From Hepsetus odoe (lineage: Eukaryota; Chordata; Actinopteri; Characiformes; Hepsetidae): DNA of 64,000 bases. Made by a program: the position numbers and the translations under genes. Location: contig CM029370.1 of assembly GCA_017165825.1 (NCBI GenBank), positions 14,323,920 through 14,387,919 of the forward strand. The letters are read 5' to 3'. Below are positions 23,091 through 36,300 of the stretch, in pieces; position 1 is the first letter of the stretch; every line of letters starts with the position of its first letter. The notes below the pieces were generated by a model that saw only the letters and a program-made list of their open reading frames with translations, did not search any database and had not been told where the DNA came from.

Positions 23091-23799
23091 AAGCCAATTT
23101 ATGTTAAAGGTGAGATTTAGTTAAACCTGCGACTTTCAGAATCTGCCAGTGTTCTAGATATCATGCCACCAAATTTTATATGGTAAATGGTACCATATAA
23201 AATGGTAAAAATCCTAGAGAAGTTTGAAATGCATATTTTAATCGATCCATAAGATTCAAAGAGTCACTAAGATCAAGCAGCTACAAATATTTCATTCACT
23301 ACACTAAACTGAGATGAATTGTAGTCTAAAACTGCATGACTAATAGAAAGACTTACCTCTGACAGCGTTCCCTGTTGTCAGTTTAACGCAGATTCTCCAC
23401 TTGTGTAGTTATCATTAAAACACTGAGGAACGCCTGAAGAAATCTGACTTTGACTCACCTAAGATCAAAGTCTGCACAATATTTCAGCTGAGATACACAT
23501 GATGACACACACACACACAGCTATGAACAACTTACCACAATCATTTACATATCAGAGTTAATATCTTACTTTGTCTCTCCTCCTACTCAGCACTTTCAAG
23601 AAAACAAGAATCACAGAGAAAGGTAACATTTAAAAGCTTTTTTCTGTTTTAAAATGTTTACAGGAGTGTATTATTGTGCAGGAGGAATATTCAAATAAAT
23701 CTTTAACTTTTCATATGACATTATTAAGCATAAAAAAACAGATGCTCTTTATGTCCAATGAAGATAAACATCACAGATGCAGATGCTGTTAAAAACTAT

Positions 23800-26558
23800 T
23801 CTTTATTATTTTTAGTTCAATTTTTTTATTTATACTTTAATCCAATGCATACACTGTAATGAAAAATGTAATTATCTTCCCTTTTAAACCTAAGCTGCAC
23901 ATTTGTCAGTTTAACATATCTTGATGTCTAAAGGCATACGAGACCAAACTACCTTAACTCTGACCAACACAACAAACTTATACATTTTAGATGAAGATAA
24001 AGCGACAACACAGAGGTGATGAGTTAATGACGATGGTCAAAATGCATGGTCATTATTTCTGCACCTTGGATTAAAAACCAGAAGCAAAATGACAAAAATA
24101 AAATCAAATAAATACCACAAAAGGACACTGAGAGCCAAACAAATGCATAGTGTTATATTGCACAAAATACCAAACTCAGATATATAATCCAGGATTTCTA
24201 CTTATCCTATCAAAAGATATTATTCAAATTCAAAAACACAATCAATATCAGCTGACGAAGTATTTCATGAAGCTCGAGTGCATTAATGCTCTTATGGCAC
24301 TCAGAAAAACATAAACTGGGCACTTTTGACAAGTCTGCAGATGAAAACGTAACATCAATCGATAGCAATGGTTATTTCCAACTAGCATGAGAAAACAGGT
24401 GATGCAAACATGCTCAGCCATTCTTATACCAAGTTAGTGTTTCTGGCTAAAAGTAATGGATGGAAACATCTCAAAAATTAATATTTGGCACTAGCAAAAA
24501 GGGAGGGCACAGATATGTATAGAACGACGTCAACAAGTCAAACATTTTTACACATCACTGTATAACATTGCATGTTAAACATCTCCACAGTGGTATATTT
24601 TAAAACACAACATTGTCTCTCTACACAAAATTCTTGAACAAATGAGCTAAGATTTCTTGCAAATTCAGTAAAAAAAGTGGTGTACTGAATCAGCTTATCA
24701 ATTTAAACATCCCTCGACATAAACAAACAATAACCCTTTTCATTTTCTTACTTCTGCCAATGAGTTTACTTAACATATTTCATATGGGAGAAAAGTTATT
24801 GTATTTAGATTGAACATATTAAGTAACATAACTTTAGTGGTGATCTATCAGGTTTTACAATATGTGCTTTGAAAAGATGAGGGCGTATTGCCAGCAAACA
24901 ATCACAAACTATGTGTTTAAGTTTACAAGATAGAACTGCAAAAACGTTTGTAAGAATGACATGAAAAAGAACAACTTAAGATCATATTCATTACAATCCA
25001 GTTTACATGTGAAAAACATTATAGCCAGCAAAGTATTCATCTTAAATGAGTAAAGCTAACTGTGCTCGCTATGGACTTATTTGATGGAACCTTTGAGTGG
25101 TTGTAAAAAGGCAGGACGGTCTTCTGAGTGGTATGTGACTGATTTATATTGGAGCATTCTGACCCAAATATATTCCAGTCTTATCAGTTTCAATGTTTTC
25201 TTTCAACCAAGCTCAAAGCTTCTTTTACCCAGACTAGCTGCCAACATATATTTGTAAGAGGAAATAAGATCAGAGGTGAAAATACTAAAAAGAGATCTAA
25301 TAGCCTGAACAGTCTTGAATCTAGCTCCTCCAAAGAATTAACATTTTAGATTTGAGTGGCTTTCATTGTGCATAACTGGGGGGACAAAGTAAGTCCTGAA
25401 AAATTTGACCTAGAATCCTTAGACTGGACAAAGATGACAACAAAGATGACAAACTTGGATTTAAGAAAAGGCTGATTCCAGTTTGACAGAACAGCATCGT
25501 CTGCAAGTATTTGTTATAATTATTTAAAGTATTTGATGTCAATGACATAAAAAGGCTTCATAAACACCACTGTAATACTGCTAATGTCACTTAGGAACAT
25601 TTAATGTTGATCACTGAAAGCGATCATTAAGTGTTGAACATTGCATGTAGTGAAGGGCAAGCAGCTTACATTCTGTAAAAAACCCCAATAAAGTTAAACT
25701 AACGTCAATCTGACAAAATCAATGAACTTTTGACCATGTTAATTCATATTTCTGACAAAATAAAGCATGATTCAGTCCATTGATAGAACAACTTTCCCCC
25801 CCCACAATGTTCCATTAACTTTTAATGACTTATGTCTGCCTTTAAAGCTTCTTATTTTGATTATGTCACCAACGTCCATCGAAAACCAATAATGTGATGC
25901 TTCACCTCACCGCCCAATGACGTTGACTTTAATGATAAAACCCAGAGAGCTGTTTGGGCAAATTATGGCAAAACTACATATGTGTATGATAAGGCTTATG
26001 GTTATCTGTAATTATAAAATGAATGTGTGAGTGGATGCTGAATTTTGAGAAACAGAAATATTGTGCGTCTGTGTGAGTGTGTCATTAACACACACAAGTC
26101 GGAACGGTGTGTCAGGATGCATGAATGAATTTAAATCCTCTTGCTTTTGGGTTTTATGTAACTATGGCTGTATGACTCATTTCTGTAGAGCTGTCATATT
26201 ATTCACTCAAACCTGATAATAGGAGTAACAAAAATCATTCATTTAAATTGAGCTACTCCTGTATCAGTGATGATTAGCTTCAAATATGCATGATAATAAT
26301 ACACATTAGATTTTTTTCCAACTGGTTTCTCTTACTGTATGACACAGAGCCAGAAGGAATCGCTGTGGTTTTCTGCAACAGTGTTAAATAACTCGTTTTC
26401 CTACTCAGTTTCTCCATAAACAGTAAAAATAGTATATAAATTAAATAAGCGTGAAAGTCTTATTCTTGAATTCTCTATAACTGCATTTCTTTATCAGGAC
26501 AGGTCCGTGTGTGTTTATGTGTGTGTATATGTGCATTTCCAGTGGCTTTCCTGATCTC
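23800..26558 (-). other. sgcb: Probable long sgcb 3' UTR
   Basis: No coding signal is seen between the sgcb stop codon at 26559 and the next feature. A minus-strand AATAAA (plus-strand TTTATT at 23802-23807) would end a 3' UTR of about 2.75 kb, compatible with the long 3' UTR known for mammalian SGCB. The limits are inferred from the signal and the absence of other features only. Confidence 0.45.
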
Positions 26559-29500
26559 TCAGTGTGCAGCACCGCAGGGGTTGTCTGAGGTTTGGCAGCC
26601 CATGTTGGAGTATTTGACCTGAACTCTGAAAAGGGTTCCGTCTGCACACATACACAGCTTGTACCTTTCCAGACCCTCGTCAAAGTATAGCTCGCCCCCC
26701 AGAGAGGTGTTTGGAATACGGGACGGACTGAACATCACCGAGCCATTCAGGACGATTGTGTTCTCCTGCAAATGGAGAGAAAAGCATGAAGCAATCTACA
26801 CTATCTGAGCTCCTTTGAATGAGTCACTTTATGATATATAAGTGTGTCTAAAGAAATATTGACTAATCTATTTTACTACATACACACAGTAACAAAGTCT
26901 GTGTCATTTTATTACTTTCTGATTACTTATGAACTTCACTGCTCGGCACGTATTTAAAACCCTTTTAGAACATCCACACACACAGTAATACCCAAACAGT
27001 AATACTTGATAGCTTTATAAAATATTTCCCCAAACACAGATGTTTCCAAGTTGTAAATCCCACTGTCAGCAGTGAATCTCCGAAGAAAATCCTTGAACGA
27101 GCAGTAATAAATTGTGTCTAGGAAAGCTATTATTTTTAGTTTAGTAGCCAAGGTCAAGCACTCACAGCTTTGAGCTCAATATCACCACCCATCCTGAACT
27201 CCACAGTCTTGCCCATGATGAAGACACCCTCATTGCCTCGAATAATGGCCTTGCCATCGCCTTTGATTGTGAGGTCAGAAGATGCATTGCTCGTGATCTG
27301 TAAAAACACGAATCTTTACCTGACTAAAGACAGTTACAACAATACTTTTGTCAGCCAGGTTATTATTTATGATTATGATATTATTTATTAGTATCAGTCA
27401 AAGAAACTTAAATTCATATAGTTTCTAAAAGAGTGCATTGTTGTGGATGCATGAGATACACTTTACATTTGATCTTGTAATATTATGGTGAGTATTTAAT
27501 TGTGCTCATCCACAGGATATGAAGCAGTAAAGTGTTTTTTATTTCACAATGCAACATGTGAAATGGGTCTTCCAAAATGTTTTTTTAAAAAATATTTTTA
27601 GTTCTTCTGTCTTCTGACTTTGTCTGTCTTTAATTGGTTGTGACTAAGCATCAAGATTTAGGAAGAAAGATAAGCAGCCTTTGTGGCTACATTAGGCTTG
27701 TACTTTGATACATCTGGTCTGTGTGATGCATCTGATGCGCCAAGGGACCCTGGCGGCTCATTGGTACCTGGAAGCAACTTGGGACTCCTCACTGATCCTG
27801 GAGTTTAAAACCAAACTAACTCTGTACTGTTAGTATACCCAAGGGGGTTGGGTAGCCGGTTGACCTTGGACCCTCAGAGGTTTTTTTCTCCACATAGTGG
27901 AGTTTTTGGTTCCTCTCCTCCGTAGTCGTCCGGCTTAAACATCTATTACTGTAACCTGTTATCAATGTAAAGTGCCTTGGGGCAACTTTGTTGTAAAAGG
28001 CGCTATACAAGAATAAATTGAATTGAATTGAATTGAATTGATAGAATGAGAAAAAAAAAAGTAAAATAATTTATTACAGAACAGTGATGGGGACAGTACC
28101 TTGCTCAAGGGTATCTTAGGGCAACCTACTGTTCTGAGATTTGAACCCATGACCTTCAGATCATGGGGCAACTCCTTAACCACTAGGCCACCACTGCCCC
28201 CATAGCTTCTGCTTTTCACCCATACACACCGTGCAGCAGGGGGCAGCTATTTAAAGCACCCAGGTAGCAGTAATGGGGACGGTACCTTGCTCAAAGGTAC
28301 CTCAGGGCAACCTACTGGTCTGGGATTCAAACCCATGGCCTTCAGATCCTGGGGCAACTCCCTAACCACTAGGCCAACTGCCCCACTTATGCATATGTAG
28401 TCTTCTTTCTATTTGGGATAAACCTAACTTTTAAAATGTGCTTAATCAATCATATTGCTGCAATGAATTAGCATTCAGAATAAGCAATTTTTAAGTCTAC
28501 TAGTTGCTTTTTGTTTCACTTGTATGTATATGATGTGCTAGAGCTCACCCTTTCTGTGGAGGCCTTCTTCACATTGAGAACCTTAACCTGTTTGGGCAGG
28601 TGGAATTCGTGATTTTCGAAGTCTGTGCTGAAGAAAGTAGTTTGAGTGCGTGGGTCTGTGAAGGAAACCCCTAAGTCACTGGTGATTGAGGTTTTGTCTT
28701 TTTCAACACTGAGCCTCGTGTTGCCCTGCTGGAACACTACCTACAAAAGACACACACAAGCACAAAACATAGTATCAACTTAAACAATATAAAGTAACAT
28801 GAACTGAACTTCAAAATATTAAAATAGTAAAAATGAACATTTGAATCTATATTACAGAATGAATATGTACTATGTGCACATCCATTTCAAATTAGTGAAT
28901 TCAGCTACTTTAAGCCCTTTAAGACTTGACACAAGAGTGAAAACCCACTGATTATATTATCTCCTTAGAAATTAACTGCCAGTTTTATGGGATACGCTGC
29001 AGAGGCCACGCATGACCAATGGTGTCAATTAGACAAGTATAAAGGCTATACTGGGTGATGGAGGAAAGAAACTGTGTCCTTTATAGTGAGGGCGCTCCAT
29101 CCAATACTCTTGAGAATGAGCTGAGCGGTATTTGTGCTACAGGATTACACTTTTTAAGATAATCTGAAAAATATGAATGCCTTAGTTGCAAGAGATTATT
29201 GTCCATAACAATATTTTCCTAAATTTGATTAAAACCTAGAGTTACATGCAAGGTGAAGATTTATAACCTAGCAGTGTAAAGGAAGGTCAATTAGAGCTTA
29301 TGTTGAAGATGTGAGATGGAGATTTTGTGAATGGACAGGTATTTGACTGACTTTAGTTTGCTTTTGTGTTTAAAATAGACTTTTTAGAGAATCCTGACTT
29401 GTGTAATAACTCTGGAGAAGACAGAAAAAGAAATGGAAAATTCCTGGGAAGACCAATGCACAGGATCATTCTGGGGAATCCTTTCACAGACACAGACTGT

Positions 29501-31922
29501 AAGCATTGTGATATACCTGTCTGTGGATCCAAAAGTGCAGTTGGACATTTTTAATGCCATCTTTAGAAGAAAAGTGCTTTGTACCAAAACACAATCCAGT
29601 TAAAAAGACTGAATACTATTCAGACTCACTGGGTTGTTGTTGCCAGTGATGACAAGGTCCTGGTCCTTCCTTCCTCCTACAGTGCTCTTGTGAAGTGGGT
29701 GGACCACCCCCATATCAGCCTTTTGTTTAAACCGCAGCAGACCACTCTCGTGGAACTCCATGCTGTCACAGCCATTAGGACCTATTCTAATCACTGTCCA
29801 GATCACCAGGGTTATCTGACACACAGAAAAAACAGGCATGCACGTTAAATACAGATACCTGAATGATTAAATGGCTTCTACTATGGAAAACGAAACATAT
29901 ATCACACTTTGACTATTAATGCATTGGAACTTTACTCACAATAAGGTTAATGAGGGCCAGCAGGAACAGCAGGACAATGATACACACGGCAATGTTGCCC
30001 TTCCGACCCCTCAGCCCTGTCTTGTGCAGTCTTTCCTCCTCTATGGGAACATATCCAGCCTTGAAGTTACTGTTGTGTTCCTTATTAGCTGTCCTCCGCT
30101 CAATGGCTTTCTCCCGCATTGATCTTTTCACCGGCCCATTTGAGCTTTCCTACAGGTTGGATATATTCAGATTAGTATATAAATTTTAAAACAAACTTCC
30201 CATGTCATTAAATATACCCCTTTTGGTTCATTTTACTGGTTCATTTTCATTTTATTTGCACAGAAAAAAAAAACTACCAAAAATAGTTTGGACACTTTAT
30301 ATCTTTATTTTAAGCGAAAGGACCAAATGATGAAGTATACAGTAAAACATTTCTTAACAAGAGTATTAACACAGCTGTTCTAACGTGACATAACAAATAC
30401 ATTAATGTATTTACAATTTTGACATAGTAAAAACGTTTTTTATTTGATTTTATGAAGCGTTATCTTAAGCTTTGTGAAGCTAAGTGAAGCGAATCATTGT
30501 ACACACAAATCCCAGAAATGTAACCTGTAGTGTTTCATAGCTATAATAACACCAGAATTAGTCATTAGTAATAATAACACAAGAATTCATTTTAATGGTG
30601 AAAATGAGTTATTTTGCCTCCTTTCACACATAAACATACATTACACAAAACAAAGAATTATTTATCTTCTCTTTTTTGTACTGACTGACTCCATCAATCA
30701 ACACAGCTATTCTGAATATCTAAGGGTATCTAGTATTTCACATATTTAACTGGAAAAGAGTTTCATTGACTTTTATCAGACTACATAACTCATACGAATT
30801 CACACAGGTTTATAAGAATTAAAACCAGAGCTTGATTTGCTACAAACAAACTGGGAATGTGCTCAAAATAAGCAGCGAGCAAGGCTGAAACCAGAACTGA
30901 ATCTCCTTACACTATCCTTTAAACACTGTAAAAAAAAAAAAAAAAGTATATATATATATACACACACATATAAAATAAATTTTATATATATATATATATA
31001 TAATGTTGACTAAAATTCTGGATATTTCCATAAAGTTCCAAAAAAAAAAAGTTAGGACTTTACAATAAAGACAAAGCAGGTGAGGAAGTGGAAGGCAGTT
31101 TTAAACCTCAGATACAAAGTAATATGATCAATCAATCTGACGAACTTTTATCCTTCTTTTTGAGAAGGGGCACCTAAAGGACAGTAAATAGTGGGGCAGC
31201 GGTGGCCTAGTGGTTAGGGAGTTGCCCCCGCATCGCAAGATTGTGGGTTCGATTCCCTTACAAGTAGGTTGCCCTGAGGTACCCTTGAGCAAGGTACCGT
31301 CCCCGTCACTGCTCCCCGGGCGCTTTCAATAGCTGCCCACTGCTGCACGGTGTTTGTGTGCATGGGTTAAATGCAGAGGTCCAATTTCGTTGTGGTTCAC
31401 TGTCTGCTGTGCTGTGACCTCGCAATGACAAGGGTTGTCACTTTCACTTTTTCACTTTTTCATAAGCCTGTACGAAAATGAGTGACTTTAATTCCTGAGA
31501 GGCGCCGCTTCCTGAAGCAGCCACACGGGGGCGCTCTGCAGGTCATGTCTGACTGCAGCCTGTCTGTCTGCGAGTAACGGGCTAAAAATAAACAACCAGC
31601 TCCCGTTCTTCAGGCGAAAAAGAAACTATAACAGCCATTATAGCTTTCAGCTCTTATGCTCAACAGAATCAGCCTCAAAAACCCCAGCTGAAGGAAAAGG
31701 AGAGCTGAGCTGAAACTGCTTCTCATTAAGTCATTTTTTCCATTAACTGTTTAGACACGAACGGCGGAGAAATCAAAAATCCGACAGAAACGACTCGTTC
31801 ACTGGACATAACTATCCTAGCACAGAGTCTGTAAATCCCCACAGACATTCATAGTAAAAAAAACTGCGTTTAAAGCAGAGAATTAATAAAATAATGTAAA
31901 ACCAGACCTGCTCGGACGCCAT
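26559..31922 (-). CDS. sgcb: Beta-sarcoglycan
   Basis: Six coding exons on the minus strand: 31922-31908 (MASEQ), 30149-29940, 29815-29630, 28740-28549, 27297-27166 and 26765-26559. They total 942 nt (313 aa; human about 318), with every exon ending on a codon boundary. The protein is a type II membrane subunit of the sarcoglycan complex, which steadies the muscle-cell membrane with dystrophin. Visible parts: a short cytoplasmic segment (SMREKAIERR, NKEHNSNFKAGYVPI), one membrane helix after RGRKGN, then the extracellular part with the conserved block IRIGPNGCDSMEFHESGLLR, LVITGNNNP, NASSD and NGS glycosylation sites, and the cysteine cluster near the C-terminus (KLCMCADGTLF, CQTSDNPCG). Human SGCB loss causes limb-girdle muscular dystrophy. 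The very short first exon is as in mammals, but the human alanine run is absent. It neighbours lrrc66 and spata18 as in human. Confidence 0.97.
27715..28040 (+). mobile_element. 3' end of an L2-type LINE with (ATTGA)n tail
   Basis: The segment ends with aagtgccttggggcaactt and gcgctatacaa, then a short run of TTGAA/ATTGA units (28015-28041). This is the familiar 3' end of teleost L2-like LINEs, and only that end is present. It sits in the sgcb intron between the exons at 28740-28549 and 27297-27166. Confidence 0.75.
28078..28201 (-). mobile_element. tRNA-derived SINE fragment, family A
   Basis: On the minus strand: GGCAGTGGTGGCCTAGTGGT, then a B-box-like GGGTTCAAATC, then the family block with TTGAGCAAGGTACTGTCCCC. 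The 3' tail is missing. It is followed 50 bases later by another copy in the same orientation. Confidence 0.87.
28252..28386 (-). mobile_element. tRNA-derived SINE fragment, family A (second of a pair)
   Basis: It has the same head and middle as the neighbouring copy (TGGCCTAGTGGTTAGGGAG, CAAGGTACCGTCCCC) and ends in GGGTGCTTTAAATAGCTGCC. The two adjacent same-strand copies may be independent insertions or a local duplication. Enough differences separate them that a recent duplication is unlikely. Confidence 0.87.
30930..31005. repeat. Poly-A and (TA)n/(CA)n compound microsatellite
   Basis: An A run at 30930-30945 is followed by TATATA, CACACA and a second TA block, all within sgcb intron 1. 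Confidence 0.9.
31192..31455 (+). mobile_element. Full-length tRNA-derived SINE, family A
   Basis: This is the best copy of the commonest SINE in the window. Its head GTGGGGCAGCGGTGGCCTAG contains an A box and GGGTTCGATTCCC a B box. Then come GCCCTGAGGTACCCTTGAGC, a middle region (CAATAGCTGCCCACTGCTGC) and a tail ending GACAAGGGTTGTCACTTTCAC. It lies in sgcb intron 1, opposite to the direction of transcription. The tRNA-like head is pseudogenised and does not fold as a working tRNA. Confidence 0.92.
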
Positions 31923-32365
31923 GTTGACGCTCCCTCCCTCACAGCAGCACCGAGCGCTCACTGGACCGTACCATTCACACACACTGATACAGAACACACA
32001 CACTCCAATACACCACTCACACTCACACTCACACACACAGGAGCGATTCAGATTTGAGGGATGGTCAAATCTGAGGGAATACTGACCACTGTCACGAAGA
32101 TATTCCTCTGGAAGTGTGATAAATGAGAAGATAACCCCTCTTCTTCCTGATGGTTTGGTCCAGAAGGTATCATAACCTCCTCCACCAAAAAGGGAAACCC
32201 TAATAAAGCCCATCCATTCACCCAGAAACAGCTGTGTCCTGCAGTCTGCCCCTTCATTTATCTCTAAATAGATTATTAAAAAACACACACACACACTGTA
32301 TATATATATATAAAAAGAGAGATTTTAGACACAGGGTAAATGAAAAATGCAGCTTCCCAGTTAAT

Positions 32366-32640
32366 TAGAGTAGTAGAGTAGAGTAGAGTAGAGTGATCTT
32401 TTATTATCCCACGAATGGGAAATTTGGGCGTTACAGGGCTCTTATAAAAAAAAGACAGGTGTACAGAAAGAAAAGAAAAAATATATAAAGATATAGAGAG
32501 ATAACAGGAACAAGTACAGGAGAAAAGTAGAGGAGCTATAAATAAATAATAAATTATCTATCTATATATATCTATATATATATACATATCTACAAGAGTA
32601 ATATACACGGTAATAAGTTTTGAATGAATTATACATATAA
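32366..32640. repeat. (GAGTA)n microsatellite and AT-rich repeat-derived segment
   Basis: Five or more GTAGA units (32366-32396) are followed by ttttattatcccacgaatggg, a string that resembles retroelement ends common in fish genomes, then AT-rich low-complexity DNA with TATC units. The element class is not assigned. Confidence 0.6.
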
Positions 32641-33042
32641 ATAACAAGTAGCAAAATATAAATATAGCAAAAATATGAATATAAATTAAAGCTCAAACAT
32701 CACTGCATGTGTGGTTAATTTACAATGTTTCAAATATTTAAACTGATAAATAATCAGACTGTAGTCTATACTTTAGGCTCCTTTGCAATTCAGGATCGCA
32801 TAGTGAGAAAGTAGACAGACCTCAGTACACTTCACTGAATCTGTGTAAATAAACTCCATCCTGGACATCGAACACCTACGTGTGTGTGTGTGTGATCTTA
32901 TTACGGCATCAGCATCTTATTACATCACAAACACCGTGGCGGTTCACGCGCTCCACAGACAGACAGACAGACAGACAGAGAGACAGGAGACAGACAGACA
33001 GGGAGACAGGAGACACGCGTCCCGGGCCTGAATGAAGAACAC

Positions 33043-33043
<1 letters not shown>

Positions 33044-33105
<62 letters not shown>

Positions 33106-33195
33106 CATGAGGAAACTACACCGTTGCTACAACTAAAGCGCGTCCGTAGCGTCCAATGGCAAGGCCGGGAACTGGGTGAATGTGATTGTGATTGT

Positions 33196-33228
<33 letters not shown>
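33044..33228. repeat. (CT)n-(CA)n and (GT)n microsatellites flanking the spata18 promoter
   Basis: CT repeats (33044-33082) run into CA repeats (33083-33104). A GATTGT motif and a GT tract follow at 33199-33228. The alternating purine-pyrimidine tracts can adopt Z-DNA and the CT tract can form a triplex, but whether they matter here is unknown. Length will vary between individuals. Confidence 0.92.
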
Positions 33229-33230
<2 letters not shown>

Positions 33231-33323
33231 GATCTCTCTCACAAAGGGGGTATAAATACAAGGCGCAGATTAGGTCCCCCTCCGGCTGTCCTGGGACGTC
33301 CTGGCAGGATTAAGGGTGCAGAC
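33150..33323 (+). promoter_or_regulatory. spata18: Probable spata18 core promoter and 5' UTR
   Basis: A TATA box (TATAAATA, 33251-33258) sits 66 bases before the spata18 ATG, and a CCAAT box (33153-33157) lies about 95 bases further up. Transcription would start near 33280, leaving a 5' UTR of about 40 bases. Supported by motifs and spacing only. Confidence 0.6.
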
Positions 33324-36300
33324 ATGGCAGACACGCTGAGAAGGCTGGTCAACACATCCTCGTACAGCGTTCTGCAGCAAAAACTGGAGGCCTGGTACAA
33401 AGACTATCATGTAAGTCCCCCGGGATTCAGGGCGCAACCTGCTGGAGGGGCTGATTCCCCACGTGTGGACTTTACTGCTCCAAAAGGATTTAAATCCTAT
33501 TTCTGTCACCATCAACTGGGGCAAGTGTCACAGTGGAGTTCTCAGTACGCTAGGCTACATTTGCTCCAGGCTCCTCTCTCCTGGACAGGACTTTAGACTT
33601 GACTTTAGTCTTAATGCGAGATGCTGCTTTGTGTGGTTAAGGTTGATTATCATTAATAGATCCTCTGACTAGGCAGATAAATCGTTGTAGGTAATGCGTT
33701 GGTTACTGTGCATAACCACTCGAACAGAGTAAGGTTTCAATAGTTGAAAGTGTATTGCTCAGAAAAGCCCAAACTTTCAATGTTTGTTTTTGGTACAACG
33801 ATTCTGCGGCAAAGTTTGGTTACCATGGACGCCAGTTGCCAGGGCAACGGTGAAACCGTTTCTGAGTTTCTTCGTGTCGTCATAGTGAACGTGCTCGCCC
33901 CCGACTGGCCTAGTGATGAAGTGCAAATGGCTATGCGGCTGTAAAATCACTGTCTGCTGTGGCCACAGTGCCCAGTGAATTACTGTCTGCTGAAACTATA
34001 TTAACGTGTGTTGTGTTCACAAGGACATCATAAACCTCACTGTGTTTATAACTGGTGGTATTGAAAATAATGCACTTTTATAGCCCCCCTTTGACCCTAA
34101 ATGTCTAAAGTAGAACAAGAACTAGTCTGAGGTGAACTCTGAACTATACTGGTTGCATTGTGTGTCCGCAGGTCATCTCCTGTGACCAGAATCTTAACCG
34201 CTGCTGTGAGCTGGTGGAGCTCACCTCTAAGATCCAAGGGCAGCTGTTCACTATCCTCAATCTCACGGCGCAAGAAGGTACAAATACTAAACACTTTGCA
34301 TTTCTTTTTCGTAAGCTTTTGTGTAACCTTTCAATGAACTACAGATATGTTTTGATTTGCCTGTCTGGCTCTGAGAGTTCTCTCTTCCTCAGGGGGACAC
34401 TATGCAGGAGTTGACACCCTTAAATCCCGTCTGTTGCCATGGCTTGGTACCTGCTTCACCATGGCAACCTCCTCTGTTTCCCCAGACACCAGTCTCAACC
34501 TCATTCAGGTCACTTCACATCTTAAACACCCAAAATACACTTGATTTAGGTTTTGAAATGTGAGGATCAATTATAATCAATTGATAAAATATTACATTAA
34601 CATGTTTTATGCTCTTTGCTTATATTTGATATTTTCTTTAAATGTAAAAGTAAAAATTTGCAAATTACCTTTATTGTCCATATTCCATCACTGTATGAAG
34701 AATGAAGGAAGACATCATTCTGTGCATTTTTAATCTACTTTTTTTCATACTCAATTAAGTTGTGGTTCATTCTGAGATTTCAAGCATTAAGTCTCTTTCT
34801 AAAGGTTTGTAATTGAATGGTTTCTTTGTAAATGTAAGATTTGCAATTGACTAAGATTTCAGAAGGGCCTTTAGGATGTTGTCTTGTAAACAACTTACTG
34901 TTAAACTGATGTTAGTGACTTGTAGAAACATGGTTTGGTTGTGTCTGTGTGTCGATTAGGACAATATGGAGAAGGAGCGGAAGATCAGAGAACTGTCCTT
35001 TTCTCACGAGAGTGACATGCATAAGATAGAGGACCAGTTGTGTTCTACCCGTATAGAGCTGGACTCAGTCAAACAGGAGTGAGTACCAGTTCAATTTACA
35101 CAGCACACAGACCACGCTTTATACAAAATACTTAAACCATGAAACCACACAACTGTCAAAAAGGACTGATCAGAGCAAGTTTGAAGTGAATGCATACTTG
35201 TGGGTGGTGGTGGTCTAGTGGTAGGGTACTTGCCTATGGACCTCTGGATCAAGAGGTCCCTGGTTCAAATCCCACCTCTGGCACTACCACCACTGGGTCC
35301 CTGAGCAAGACCCTTAACCCTGAGTTGCTCCAGAGGGGGGGTGTCCCTGTAATTAGGATAATTAGGATAATTCTGGATAAGAGCGTCTGCTAAATGCTGT
35401 AAATGTAATGTACTTCTAAGTTTTTGTTTTTAATGCGTTCTCAGGCTAGCTGATGCTAAGATTGAACTTAATTCCACCAAAAACAAATCAGCAACTACAC
35501 TCCTTGCCACAGAAGATGAGATTCTGCACCTCAAAGCAGAGTGAGTTTTAGGCCTTTTGCCATTCTTGGACCAAACTGTAAACTTCACTGTAGAGATGTT
35601 TTAATTTGTATAATGTCACCGTCCACTATTCTGGGAGTGATTTGTGGCAACCTGATAATTAATACCCCCCCCCCCTTTTTGTTATGCACTAAAGACATTT
35701 TTGTCCAAATGTCCAAAGATTAATATAACATGAGTAATATGATTCTTGGCTTTAATTTCCTGATATTTTTATCTAGATCTACATGTGTAACATGTTACAT
35801 AAAAAATAACACCTACTGTATCTAATCCAGTTTTTCAATTGAGCAAATGTATTGGAACAGAAACTTAAAGTGAAGTATTGGCACCGTATAATATGTGGTT
35901 GCATATCCCTTGCTTGCAATAACTGTGCAATAAAATGTCTTCAATGAATGAAAAACAAAATGAATTGGCCATGCTCAAGTTTGTAGGGGATCTGACATTC
36001 TTTCAGAATTATGATAAAATAGATTTAGAGTGCTGTTCAGACTGTTTAATGACCCTGTAATGTTATGTAAATTTGCAATCAATGCTCTTATGTTGGTGTC
36101 ATAGTATTTCATTTCAGATATAATTTTGGATTGTACTTTTTGTACCTGATGGTTTGTTTTTTTAGTGCACACAAATGGTTCAGTCCTCAGATTATCAGTT
36201 TCTCTATTTCTCAGGGTTAACATCTGGTTTTGAAAGTGTAGGATTTTCTGTTCTTGATGTAGTGTGTGTTATGTCTGTGCACTTTGAGGACGTCATTATT

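Noticed and set aside
31192..31280. Possible tRNA gene from A-box and B-box matches
   Set aside because: The head belongs to a dispersed SINE family with many copies in this window and does not form a sound cloverleaf.
31812..32294. A 160-residue minus-strand open frame over sgcb exon 1
   Set aside because: It overlaps the true 15-nt exon in another frame and runs through CA repeats. The real start is MASEQ at 31922.
32925..33242. Arg-Glu repeat open frame upstream of spata18
   Set aside because: It is produced by reading the CT and CA microsatellites on the minus strand.
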